This document shows positions 13,201 to 24,190 of a stretch of 64,000 nt of DNA, one piece after another (position 1 is the stretch's first letter; each line of letters begins with the position of its first letter). A program made the translations under genes and the position numbers. The notes under the pieces were generated by a model. That model did no database searches and was not told the DNA's origin. It worked only from the letters and a program-made list of their open reading frames with translations. The stretch lies in assembly GCA_025331125.1 (NCBI GenBank), contig JAOALB010000097.1, forward strand, positions 79,532-143,531, given 5' to 3'. The DNA comes from Mycogone perniciosa (lineage: Eukaryota; Ascomycota; Sordariomycetes; Hypocreales; Hypocreaceae).

Positions 13201-16200
13201 TCAGAAAGCAAATCTGTGTCATAGAACAGTGTAACATCAACTTCATCGTTGACAAAGCTGCACTCCACAACCAGAGGGTAATTGAAATAGCCCTCCATCA
13301 TCTTCTCAGAGCCCAAATCGTCAGTAATAGCAGCAGCTAGAATATCCTCTTCTTCCCTACCAGGAGGGTTGATGGTTTGGTTGGGCTGAATGAGGAACAA
13401 GCTGGTGATGTCACAAGCATCTCTAGCACTTTCGCTGAGCTTGGCAATATTCTGCAAACCAAATTGCTCATAAGCCACCATTTGTGAGGCTTGGGTCTGG
13501 ATATCTTGCAGGAATTCGGATACCAGGGCTGTACGATTAAGGCGGACTCGGACAGGAACGGTGGCGAGAGTAGGACCAACCATGTCAGTCAAGCCTGGGA
13601 CTGGTGCCTGACGACCGGACACAGCAGTGCCAAAGCAGATGTCATCCGTATCATTATACCGGGCGAGGACAAATGCCCAAGCGGCTCTCAGGATGGAGGG
13701 CTTAGTAATTGAGGACTGAGTGGATGTCGGGGCGGCGATGCTTCTCTTCTTGATGCGAGTTACGACTGGTCGAGATGAATCCGTCATAACACGAGGAGGT
13801 GGGAACGCAGCTTTCTGAGCATCTTTAAGCTGCGCATTCCAGTATGCCGCAACCAAATTTTGATCGAGCAGCGTCGTATACTTGACAAAGTTGGCAAATC
13901 GGGGAAGGCTAGGCCATGTGGTCCCTTTGTAAGCAGATTGAAGAGTGCTAATGATGATCCGCATAGCCCAGCCGTCAAATATGCTATGATGCATTGCCAA
14001 AACAAAATACCTGGCTCCTTCTTGTTCCTCGAAGAGACCATAACGGCAGAGTCGGGAGCCATACACCATCTCAATCTTATTCACCTCGCTCATATAGGAG
14101 TCAAAGGTAAGACCATCAGTTGCGCTCCAAGACACGTCGTTGGTTACCACGGCTTGGATTGATACGCCGCTATGCAGCACAATTCTTGTTCTCAAGTTGC
14201 TGCAAATCTCAATCGTCGTCTCCCAGGCGGCCTTAAAGCGCTCAATGTCCACATATTTGGGCAGATTATAGACATGTTTTGCTATATATGAGCCTGGTTG
14301 CTTGACCGCCAAGGCCATCAGGCCCTCCTGGAACGCCGTGCAAGGATAGATGTCTTCAACCTCTTGCTCATTGTATAGTGTACACCGCTGTCGAATCGTG
14401 CTCGTGATGTCATCCAATCTGGCCTCTTCAATCATACTAAACGGCTGAGCATAGAAACTGGTGGCCTGTCCTGCAGTTGTTTCGACAGCCATTGAGGCAA
14501 GTTGAGGCTCACGGAAGATAGTCGTGATCGGTAAAATCAGGCCCTCTTGTTCAGCTAGGTTGGATAGGTAGATTGCAGTGATAGAATCACCACCAATTTC
14601 CAGGAAACTATCATGCTTTGAGATCCCCTCTGCATCAATCTTCAGAATTCGAGACCAGAGATCTCGAAGCTTGAACTCCATCTCTGTGGTCGGAGAAACC
14701 TTCTCTCTCTTTGCCACGGAGAAAGTGGAAATCAGCTCGTGAGGCATTCCAGCTGCCAGATCGCGGAGACCCCGACGATCCAACTTCGTGGAAGTGATGA
14801 AGGGAATGCGATACAGCGGCATAATATGCCCAGGAATCATGTAACTGGGCAAAACCTGCTTCAGTCGATGGAAAAGGCTATTAGTCAATGAGAGAACATC
14901 TTCGTCTGTAATGAGGTTGTCGTAGGGTCCAACTTCTGCAGCTCTCTCGCCAACTTCACTTTGCATTGAAACAAAGGCGATCAACGACTTGCCGGACTCG
15001 CGCTCAACAAGTTCAACCGCAACATTCTGAGCGTTTGGAAGTTTCGTCATGATGTGATGCTCAATTTCACCTAGTTCAAGACGCTGACCATGAATCTTGA
15101 CTTGGGTATCCTTTCGTCCCACATACTCCAAACTCCCATCAAAATTATACTTGACCAAATCTCCTGTCTTATAGAACGAACTAGTGTTTAAGCCAGCCGG
15201 AAGCCAGTCAACCGCATAGATGAAGGAATCCTTTGTCTTTTCTTCATTGTTCATATAGCCACGAGCTAAGGCATGGCCTTGGACCATCAGTTCGCCGATA
15301 CATCCGATCGGAGTGAGATTGTTGTGATTTTCTGGGTCCACTACCCAGCAGTTATGAACAAAGCCACGTCCAATGGACCTAGGAGAGTCATTGCTTGACT
15401 GGAAAAAGTGAATAGAAGAACAAATACAAGCTTCGGCTGGGCCGTAGCCGTTCCGCAGATCCACATGGCCATACCATGCTTCAAGTATGTCTTTTGACGG
15501 GGCCTCGCCGCATAGCACCAGGGTCTTAAGCGCTGGCACAGTCTCGGGCGAAAGTGTTCTGACAAAAGATGGCGTCAGGATCGCCACATCCACCCGAGCC
15601 TCTTGCAAGAACTTTGAGGTACCCTGCATCCTTTCGCTTTCCGATGGAATACACACGGTACCTCCGCTGATCAAAGGAGTAAAGATCTCAGCTATGCTAG
15701 CATCGAAGACATAACTGGCAAACTGAAATACTCGAGACGTATTTTGAATTGCAAATGACCATTGTTGGCCAATTAGACCTGTACTGATAGCCGAGTGCGT
15801 CACAACTACACCCTTCGGCTTGCCCGTTGACCCAGAGGTAAAGAGAACATATGCAGCAGTCCCAGCGGAAGCCTTCTTCGGAAAGTACTCAGGAGACTTC
15901 TCCGAAGCAAGTGACAGCAACGATTCTGAGAGTTCAACAACATGTTCAGCCATTCCTTGGCAAGATTCGACGGTGGAGGGCGACGCAATTACAATGCGCG
16001 CATCAATCTCCTTAACCAGAGCAGCTCGTCGCGAAGCTGGGTGAGACGGATCAAGAGGCATAAACGCACCACCAACCTTCAGGATACCGAGCATGGCGAC
16101 AACGGCCCAGATAGACTTATCCATGCAAAAGGGCACAACCTCCTCCGGCTGAATGTTGTACTCGCAAAGTTGATAAGCAAAATAGTCAGACAAGCGCTCC

Positions 16201-19200
16201 AGCGTGGCGTATGTCATGCACTCTTCTGTAGAAAACAGAGCTTCGTGCTCGGGATATAGTTTGGCTTGTTTTGAAACAAGTTCATGGAGGCACAATTCCT
16301 CAGCTGGAAGTTCGTTCTTGTTCCAGCTCATGGCTAGCTGCAGGTCCCATGGCCCTGCTACAGACACATCACGGACAGCCATATTGCCTGGTATTGCAAG
16401 CTGCTGAACGATGTGCTCAAACTGATGGCCCAACGCCACAACCTGAAACTCAGAAAGAATTGCTGGATCATAGATGAATTCAAGATCAACGCTATCATTT
16501 TCCAAGTGACACTGGATGCTGAGCGGATAGTTGAAGTAATCTCGCATGGACTGCAATGCTAGACGTTGCTCAGCTCTGGTAGAAACCAAAATGGCCTCAT
16601 CTGCCTGATTCACTCCTGTCAAACGTTTTGGTTGAACAACCATTAAGCTGGTGAAATTACATGCTTGCTTTGCATCTCGACTCAGCTTGACGATATTCTG
16701 CAACCCATATTGTTCGTGCGCCACCATTTCCGTTGACTGTTTCTGCATCGCTTGAAGAAATTCGGACAATGATTGCTCAACATCGAGCCGAACCCGGACA
16801 GGAACTGTCGCAACAACCAAGCCTGGAACATTCTCCAAACCAGTAAGCGGGGCATTACGGCCAGACACCGAAACACCGAAACAAATGTCATCCGAATCGC
16901 AGTATTTGGCAAGGAGAATAGACCAAGCAGCCCGAAGAAGTGTAGCCTTCGTGACAGAGCTGTTCGTTGATTGCGGGATGCTGATTTCCCTTTCCGCAAC
17001 GACTAGAGGTCGCTCTGACCTTCCGACGATCATGTCGTCTTTCGGTAATGGGAATACAGCTCGCCTAGCACCAGCCAACTGAGTTTCCCAATATTTCGAC
17101 GACTTCTCCGACTCAAGATCGAGTGTGTACTGCACAAAGCCGGAATATGGCTGCAACCTTGGCACATCCATGTCGCGATAGACTGCGTTCAAGGTGTTCG
17201 TCATAAGGGCAAGAGTCCAACCATCAAAGACGGCATGGTGCATGACTGAGATGAAGTATTGCTCACCATCATCGTCTTGGATAAGCGCATGGCGAGACAG
17301 TCGTGATCCATAGGTCATGTGAATGTTGCTTGCAGCCTTCAGATAAGCATGTAGGCCAAGGCCTTCCGTAGATTCCCACTGTAAAGACTCATTAACAATA
17401 AGCTGAATTGTTGAAACACCACCAACATGAACGATCCTTGTGCGCAAGTTGCTGCAGATCTCGGCAGTGCGTTCCCAAGCTGCCTTGAACCGATCGACGT
17501 TGATGCCCTTAGCAATCTTGAAGATGTTCTTCGCGACGTAGGCTCCTGGTTGCTTGACTGTGTGCGACATAAGACCCTCTTGAAGCTTTGTGCAAGGAAA
17601 TGCATCTTCAATCATATCACCACTAGACACGCCGCACTGGTTGAGGAGCAGCGCATCGCCTATGATCAAGTCTTTCAGACCCCTTTCAAGCAAACCGAAG
17701 GGCGGTAAATCTGAGGTCTTGCCGGAGTCACCCATTGCCTGATCTGCTGCCGCTGCAATCTTCCATAACCGAGGATCGTCAAACACGTCTTGGACACTGA
17801 GCGAAACCCCGACCCTGCGGGCTGCAGCAACAAAGTGAATAGTTGCAATGGAGTCGCCGCCGAGCTGCAAGAAGCTATCATCTCTGCCGATGGACTCAAT
17901 TGGGATCTTCAGGCTCTTTGCCCAAATCTCCTGTAACCTCCTCTCCATTGAAGTTTCTGGTGGGTTCTTCACAGTATCAACGAGTGAATAGGCTGAGAGC
18001 TCGTTAGTACCCAGTGACTCAACCTCGCGCTTCAACGTCCGTCGATCCAACTTGGTCGAGGTGATTGATGGCATGTAGCTGCATGGTACGAAGAAGGATG
18101 GCACCATATAGCGTGGCAATCTCACAGAGAGCTGGCCAATCATGCTACTAATCCGGCTCTTCAACCCATCTGTAACCGGGAGGAACATCACATCGTCCCC
18201 ATCGTTAGTGGCACCATTTGCCTTGACATTTCTGGCTTCGCTGTTGAAGCAGAAGAATGCAATCAAGCTGGAGCCAGCCTCAGTCTTGATTACATCCACT
18301 ACGGTCTGTTGGACTCCTTCAAGGGCGTCCCTGACCTGGTGTTCCACTTCGCCCAATTCAACTCGAAGACCTCGGATTTTGATTTGAGTATCCTTTCTCG
18401 TAGAAAACTCAATCGTGCCATCGGAGTTGTACCGACACAAATCACCAGATTTATAGAACCGATTCCAGTGACCCGAATCGCGCTTAGGCGCCCAGTCTGG
18501 GAGTGACCTGACTGTTGTCGCTTCGGTCTTGGCAGGATCTGCCAGATATTCCCGCAGCAGCGTTGGACCTTGTATGACAATTTCACCCAAGGCTCCGATC
18601 GGTGCTAGACGTTGCGAGTTCTCCGGGTCGACGATCCAGCAGAAGCCACCAACAGGTCGGCCGATCGTCAATGAGGATTCATCGAGGGATTTCCACTCAT
18701 GCAGCGTGCTAAACACGCAGGTCTCAGCTGGGCCCCATCCGTTGATCAGACGGACCTTGCCGAACCAGGTTTCCAACACATCGCGGCCCACAGCTTCACC
18801 AGCGAAAAGCAATAGCTCAAGGCTAGGCACGTCCTCTGGGTCCAGGGTACGAGAGAATGAAGGAGTTATAAACGCCCAGTTGATGTTCATAGTGCGAATA
18901 TACTCAACTAAACTATTCATTCTCGTCTCTTCGGATGGAACACAGATGCAAGCGCCAGCAACCCAGGGGCCGACAATCTCTCCAATCGAGAGGTCAAAGA
19001 CGAACGATGCAAATTGGAGAATTCTGACATCTGATGTCATGCCAAGTCTTTTAACAATGGCAGTTTGACTTGTGCAAACAGCCCTATGCTGCATGACAAG
19101 ACCCTTGGGTGTTCCAGTACTTCCAGAAGTGAAGAGAACATAGGCTGCGGTAGTCGGGGGCACTTGGCGTGGACCTAGGCTGACTGGTGCTCTCATTGCC

Positions 19201-22200
19201 AGCATCTGATCAAGAGCCGCTGAAACTTCAAGAACATGACCGGTCAGGCCATTGCACATTGCAGCATTATCTGATGAGGCTAAAGCAAGTTTTGCCTTTG
19301 TCTGTGAGACAATCTGCTGCTGACGTTGGAGAGGGTGAGATGGGTCTAGAGGGACCCAAGCAGCCCCGGCCTTGTTAATTGCCAGAATAGCGATAAAGAA
19401 CCAGGCCGATTTGTCGAAGCATACATGGATGAAGTCATTCGGTTCGACCGAAAATTCATCAACTAGATGGTGTGAAAGCCTATTGGCAGCATCATTAAGT
19501 TGACTATAAGTCAGCTCCATGTCCCAAGCACAAACGGCCATTGCATCTGGATGCCTCCCAGCTTGCTCTTCGACAACCTCATGAATGCATGAAGATACAA
19601 TTCCGGGTTCTTCATTGTTGGATATAAGAGCGCGCTGTAGATCCCATGAGCCAGATACTTCAACCGATTTTAGGGGTAAATCATCTGTTAAAAGAAGCTG
19701 CTGGACGACATGCTCAAAATGGTAGCACAAGGCCTCAAGCTGACTGTCATTAATGACATCATCGTAATATGTCAAATCCAGTTCGACGTGGTCACTCCCA
19801 ACGCGAGTCTGAAGGACCAAAGGGTAGTTGAAGTAATTTCGCATGGCCTCCTCTGATATCGCCTTCTCTGCGGGGCCCTGCTGAAGAATCGGATTCGACG
19901 AGGTATCTGCCATGGACGAGAGGTGCTGCATCGGCTGGATAACGAGCAAGTTGGCAAAGTCGCAAGCTTCCTTCGCATCTTGGCTAAGTTTTGAGATGTT
20001 CTGAAGACCGAATTGCTCATGAGCGACCATTTCGGATGCATGTGACTGAATATGCTGAAGGAATTCAGACACTGGCATGTCCCGATTGATCCGAACACGA
20101 ATGGGCACTGTGGCAATCATCGGTCCAGGAATCTCATTCAGGCCAGGCAGAGGAGCTTGTCGACCAGATAATGTCATACCAAAGCAGACATCATCTGAAT
20201 CGCAATACCGAGAGATCAAGAGAGCCCAGGCCGCACGCATAATTGTTGCTGTCGTGATCGAGGTCTTAGTATTTTGGAAGGCCATGGATCTCTTCATGAC
20301 ACGATCCTGCGATTTTGCAGAAAGAGGTGTGGCGGGGAATTGAGATCGCTGGGAGCCCTCTAGTTCTTTCCTCCAGTACTGACTCGAAGTATCAGAGTCG
20401 AGTGACTCGACATATCGAATGAAGCTCGAATATGGTGGCAAGACTTCGGATTCAGCTTTGATGCTGTGGTAAGCCCGATACAGCGCATCGAGAACAATCT
20501 TCATGCTCAAGCCGTCAAAAACTGCGTGATGGACGATCCAGACAAAATAGATATCACCGTTATCTTGATGAAGGAGCGCGTATCGAGTGAGACGGTCTCC
20601 ATAACTCATGGGAATGCTGAGGGTCTCACTCAAATACGCATTGACATCAAGGCCAGACGTAGGGCACTCCCATGTATTGTCAGTTGTGGCCACGGCTTGC
20701 AAGGCCTGGGAGTCAAGAAGAACTACCCTTGATCGTAGACTGCCGCAGTACTTGATGGTTGTATCCCACGAGGTCCGAAAGCGCTCAATGTCGACATTAG
20801 GCATCAACTTGTACACTTGACGATGAATATATGATCCGGGCTGCTTCAGACCTAAGGCCATGAATCCTTCTTGGAGTGTCGTGCAAGGGTAAATATCTTC
20901 AATGTCTTCAGCTACAAGCCCGCACTGCTTCTGGATGTCGGTCTTGATATCTTCGATACTGGTCTTCGGAATCAGACTAAAAGGCTCGGCATCTTGTGTT
21001 TCGTCTTCATCATCAATTACCGCTGCAGCAGCCATTTGTACAAGTTCAGGATTCTCCACGACGGCTGTTGGAGACAGCCGAATCCCATGTCGATAAGCCA
21101 CGGTAACAAGCTCAATTGTCGTCAAGGAATCACCTCCAAGGAGGAAAAAGCTATGTCGTTTTCCAATATCCACGGTGCGGACCTGAAGGACATTGCGTAG
21201 CACATCGGCCCAAAGAGCCCGCAAGACAAGCTCCACTTCTGTCGTTGGGATGTCATCGGTCGCAAGGGTCGCAGAGATCATTGACCCAGAATCAGAAAGT
21301 ATTCGAGTCCGTTTATCCTTCGCTGATAGGATCATTTCAGAAGCATGTGGTAGGCTGCTCTCGTCATAGTCATTGTAATTCCACGAGTATCGGGGCAACC
21401 CAGAGATTGCCTTTCCATTAAACAATGGACCCAACTTCGGCACTGCAGCGTCTTGCCACAGTCTGCCCACTGCAGACAGGAAGCTGACAACACAATCACC
21501 TCCTCGGGTCTGCGATGAGACGTAGTTGCAAGACACGTTAGACGCAGTGCAAATCTGCGAAAGCGGGCCGGAAAGGGTCGAATGTGGTCCGATCTCGAGG
21601 AATAGACTCTGCTCAGGTACAATGTCGAGAAGAGAGCTGACAGCAGAGGAAAATCGGACGGGCGAGACTAGGTTGGCTATCCAGTAGTCTGAATCAAAGT
21701 CGTTGGAAGTATCGAGAACCAGGTTGCTCACGCTTGACATGAAGGTGGTGTGTCGCTCAGTCCGCTTTGTGGAGGCAATGCCTTCAGCCTTCAGAAGTCC
21801 TGAAAGCTCGTCGGAGAGCGACTCCATATGATGGGAGTGAAACGCCACATCAACATGCAACTTTCGCGTAGTGGCATGTGGTTTAGAGGCCTGGATCGCG
21901 TCCGCGACCTCTTCCAACACATCACGGTCGCCGGAAATAGTCGTGCTCATGGGGCTGTTTTCACAGGCCACAACCACGCCATCGCGCAAGGACTGCCTCG
22001 TCTCCTCAACACTCAAGCTCGTGACCGCCATAGCTCCATCAGACTTGCTTATCGCAGCAACGTAGCCATAATAATAAGCCACGGCAATAGCGTCTTTCAG
22101 ATCGAGATAACCAGCAGCGTAAGCTGCAGCAATCTCACCACTAGAGTGGCCAACGACAGCCTTCGGTATGACGCCCAGTCGTTCGAACCTATGAATCAGT

Positions 22201-24140
22201 GCAATCTGTAAAGCAGTAGACAATGGATAAGCCAATTCCGTCGAATTGATTCGACACAGAGAATCATCGGATGAGCGCTGGATCTCCTCCTCGATTGTCC
22301 AGGTGGGTGGGTTCTTCAGCTGACGCAAGATATCATCCATCCTCTTGATGTCGCCTCTAAACTCTTCATCAGTTTGAATCAGCTCCTTACCCATCCCTGC
22401 CCATTGGGCTCCTTGGCCACTGAACACCATCGTGACGAATGGGGGTGTAGGGGGGCATCGCGCATGGTTCGACGTGCTGATGAACTTGCCATCAGTCCCA
22501 AGGATCGAAAAGGCACGATTTCTCAGGGCTTCGCGGCGCATAGCCCGAGTATAGGCAACATCAGAGGCGCGCTCTGGGTGAGCCTGAGTGTAGTCATGGT
22601 GAAACTGAATCTGGTGGTTCAAGGACGTCGCGTTGTTGGCGGAGAACAATACCAGTTCTGGTCGAGCATTATTAGCATTAATATTAGAAGTGCCATCATC
22701 GTGATATGAATCGATAATGGCATGAGCACTAAGCCCTGCAGCTCCGAACGAGTTAATGCTAATTCTCTCAGCTCGATCAGATGGAAATTGAAGTGGTGTC
22801 GCCAAGACATTAGGGAGATGTCCTGGTGGTTTATGTAAGCACACGATCTCAACGATACGCATCAAAAATTGCTTCTTACCATTTGTGTCAGCGGTGACTG
22901 TTGGCAGCATAACCTGATGCTCCAGGGAAATAACCGCCTTGATCAGGCTTGTGAGACCTGAAGCGCTCCTCGAATCACCTATGTTCTGTCTGGATGAGCC
23001 GAAATAGACACCATCCTTGCCAAAGATAGATCCGAGGGCCGAGGACTCGACCTCATTGCCGGTGAGAGCCTCAGTATCATGGCACTGTCAAGATCAGAGG
23101 TTAGCGTCTCAATTTCTTGGCTATTAAGTGACCGAATTGAAAGCATAAGACTCACTTCGACAAAGGCGGTATCCCGTGGATCCAGGCCCGCTGCGTCGTA
23201 GGTTTCACGGATCAGGGCCTCGTGCACACGGACCCGGAAGTTCGCGGTTCTGTGAGCCTCGTGATCACTATGAGTGCTTGTGGCACGAATGATGGCTCGA
23301 ACTGGGTTTCCATCTCGAATGGCATCAGCCAATGGTTTGATGAACACCGCGGTCACTGCCTCTCCTTCAAAAGCATCCTTGTCGGTCGGAGACGTGATCA
23401 AGTTGATGCCCGCAACGAGAGCAGCTTTGGCATCGCCAGCTTTCACAGCATTACATGCTTCATGCAACGCCGCCAGTGAAGCGGAACACTCCGCATTCTC
23501 AACGGCCACGCTAAAAGGACGTTAGCTTCATGTGAGTCCACGGCAGTTTGAATGGGTCAGAATGAGTGAATGAGTGAATGAGAGACGCTTACCTTGGTCC
23601 CTGGAGATCACATCCTTGGGACACACGCTTCGCTATTGAGAGATGTTCAGATCCATTCATATGAGTGTCCTTTTCACAAGGTGTAGCCACGTAGCAGCCC
23701 ACAGAGGCATCATCGCCGCGATAGTTCACCTCACATGCGTCTTCCAGACATTCGCGAGTGACCTCCAGTAGCTTTTGGTCATATGGGCCACATCCCGTCA
23801 GTTCAACCTGTTCCATAGAGAAGAAAGGACCATCAAAGGAGTGGAGTTCTTCATCTAGGAGGTATCCCTGAGCAGTTTCGCCTCCTGGAGAACCGTTGGC
23901 ATCCTGGGAGCCACGTCGAACATTTGGTGTAGAAATCCGAGCATCTAGACCATTGACCATCAAGTCCCAGAATCCATCAGTGCTGTGGATGCCCCCAGGA
24001 AGTCGAATTCCAATGCCGCAGATGGCAATTTGAAGTTGGTTTTCATCCTTTCCGTTGATAGGCTCACTTACGCCATTCAGCGAGCCGTTGGTGTCGGCCT
24101 TCACTTCGGCTGGAGTGTCGGTCCCAAGTCGATTAGACAT
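1..24140 (-). CDS. Hybrid PKS-NRPS, peptaibol-synthetase-like, N-terminal part (runs off the left edge)
   Basis: Large cytosolic assembly-line enzyme predicted to build an N-acylated peptide. The ATG is at 24140-24138; the coding parts are 24140-23593, 23510-23156 and 23084 to the edge. Splicing at 23592/23511 and 23155/23085 restores the KS motifs, and the last exon stays open for 23,084 nt, giving about 7,995 residues in the window. Domain order is KS-AT-T, then (C-A-T)x6, then C7. Every C domain carries HHxxxDG, every A domain a TSG(S/T)TG core, and every T domain GGDS. A KS-AT-T unit ahead of many modules is, from established knowledge, the layout of Trichoderma peptaibol synthetases such as Tex1, and modules 1 and 4 have Aib-type codes. 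The terminal release domain is outside the window. A lipopeptide synthetase with another PKS-derived starter is the main alternative. No tailoring gene is visible next to the 5' end. Confidence 0.93.
1400..4560 (-). other. NRPS module 6 (C-A-T)
   Basis: C6 has VHHAVFDG near 4169-4195. A6 has IFTSGTTGTPKG (Thr in place of the usual second Ser) and YRTGDLGFL. The pocket code by alignment is DAFLIGAVIK, close to module 3 (DAALIGAVAK), substrate not assigned. T6 has LQIGGDSMAAI near 1503-1515. Confidence 0.87.
4660..7790 (-). other. NRPS module 5 (C-A-T)
   Basis: C5 has the variant AHHSIYDG near 7411-7436, catalytic histidines and Asp intact. A5 has LFTSGSTGRPKG and YRTGDLVRR. The pocket code by alignment is DVLFCGLICK. 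Following an Aib-type module, proline would fit the common Aib-Pro bond of peptaibols, but I cannot confirm the code. T5 has LRIGGDSISAI near 4780. Confidence 0.87.
7910..11080 (-). other. NRPS module 4 (C-A-T), Aib/Iva-type code
   Basis: C4 has IHHAIFDG near 10691-10720. A4 has LFTSGSTGTPKG and YKSGDLCYY. The pocket code read by alignment is DLGYLCGVFK, differing from module 1 only at two positions (F/Y and A/C), so an Aib or isovaline type substrate is likely here too. T4 has LQIGGDSITAI near 8020-8040. Confidence 0.87.
11210..14370 (-). other. NRPS module 3 (C-A-T)
   Basis: C3 has MHHSIFDG near 13974-14000. A3 has LFTSGSTGVPKG, GAAWVPLDPSHP and YKTGDLAMY. The pocket code by alignment is DAALIGAVAK, close to that of module 6 and unlike modules 1 and 4; it suggests a small or branched aliphatic residue, but this is not assigned. 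T3 has LRIGGDSIAAI near 11310. Confidence 0.87.
14480..17640 (-). other. NRPS module 2 (C-A-T)
   Basis: C2 carries MHHAVFDG (near 17221-17245). A2 carries LFTSGSTGKPKG and YKTGDLVKY. The pocket code read by alignment is DAAIVCGICK, which I cannot assign to a substrate. T2 carries LEIGGDSITAI near 14580. The A2 leader (CMDKSIWAVVAMLGI, GGAFMPLD) is most like that of module 5. Confidence 0.87.
17740..20930 (-). other. NRPS module 1 (C-A-T), Aib/Iva-type code
   Basis: C1 (about 20930-19650) has VHHAVFDG and should join the acyl group to the first amino acid. A1 (about 19590-18010) has LFTSGSTGTPKG and YKSGDLCRY. Reading the ten pocket positions by alignment to the GrsA phenylalanine domain gives DLGFLAGVFK. 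From memory, DLG(F/Y)LAG-type codes belong to Aib/isovaline domains of peptaibol synthetases. T1 has LQLGGDSIATI near 17850. No epimerase or methyltransferase is inserted. Confidence 0.87.
21040..21270 (-). other. Acyl carrier domain of the PKS loading unit
   Basis: Carrier domain with LRALWADVL leading to FFLLGGDSLTTIELV; the GGDS serine for phosphopantetheine is encoded near 21127-21138. It sits directly before the first C domain and is therefore the expected donor of the N-terminal acyl cap. Confidence 0.9.
21340..22440 (-). other. Acyltransferase (AT) domain
   Basis: The malonyl/acyl-CoA:ACP transacylase fold starts at VFSGQGAQWAGMG and holds the intact nucleophile motif GHSSGEIAAAYAAG near 22110-22155, then AFHSHHMESL and a C-terminal LPRYSWNY. 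It should load the acyl group onto the carrier domain that follows. No KR, DH, ER or methyltransferase lies between it and the carrier, so at most an unreduced short acyl unit can be made here. Confidence 0.9.
23085..23155 (-). other. Intron 2 of the PKS-NRPS gene (71 nt)
   Basis: The minus strand reads GTGAGT at the donor, GCTAAC as a branch-like box and TTGACAG at the acceptor. Removal joins GTCGAA to TGCCATGAT and gives VECHDTE, the KS motif around the first catalytic histidine. Without splicing, the reading frame is lost. Confidence 0.9.
23511..23592 (-). other. Intron 1 of the PKS-NRPS gene (82 nt)
   Basis: The minus strand reads GTAAGC at the donor, a GCTAAC branch-like box near the end and TTTTAG at the acceptor. 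Removal joins CCAAG to CGTGGCC and gives the KS sequence GPSVAVENAECSASL in frame. The intron contains a small TGAGTGAA tandem repeat. Confidence 0.9.
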
Positions 24141-24155
24141 TGTAAATTAGTATTT

Positions 24156-24190
24156 CAGAATAGATTCAGAATAGATTCAAAATAGATTCA
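24156..24190. repeat. 11-bp tandem repeat in the leader of the PKS-NRPS gene
   Basis: Three units of CA(G/A)AATAGATT (24156-24166, 24167-24177, 24178-24188) followed by a partial one, starting 16 bp upstream of the synthetase ATG, so it probably lies in the 5' UTR or core promoter. Confidence 0.8.

Larger units (their letters stand above)
22690..24040 (-). other. Ketosynthase (KS) domain, degenerate
   Basis: Beta-ketoacyl synthase fold recognised from ICGIGIRLPGG, FWDLMVNG, LEVTRECLEDA, CSASLAALHEAC, VECHDTE, LIKAVISLEHQ and NSFGAAG. The active-site Cys is kept (ECSASL, with one extra residue relative to DTACSSSL) and so is the first catalytic His (ECHDTE). The second His, normally in NIGH, is Asp: the DNA at 22974-22976 encodes NIGD. 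The usual GRCKTFDxxADGYxRGEG segment after the Cys block is collapsed to a short KDAFEGEAVT, so the domain is roughly 40 residues shorter than usual. Decarboxylative condensation is probably impaired. Confidence 0.85.

Noticed and set aside
57..22211. Many plus-strand and off-frame minus-strand ORFs of 60-180 codons
   Set aside because: All are shadows of the synthetase exon, recurring at the same place in each module.
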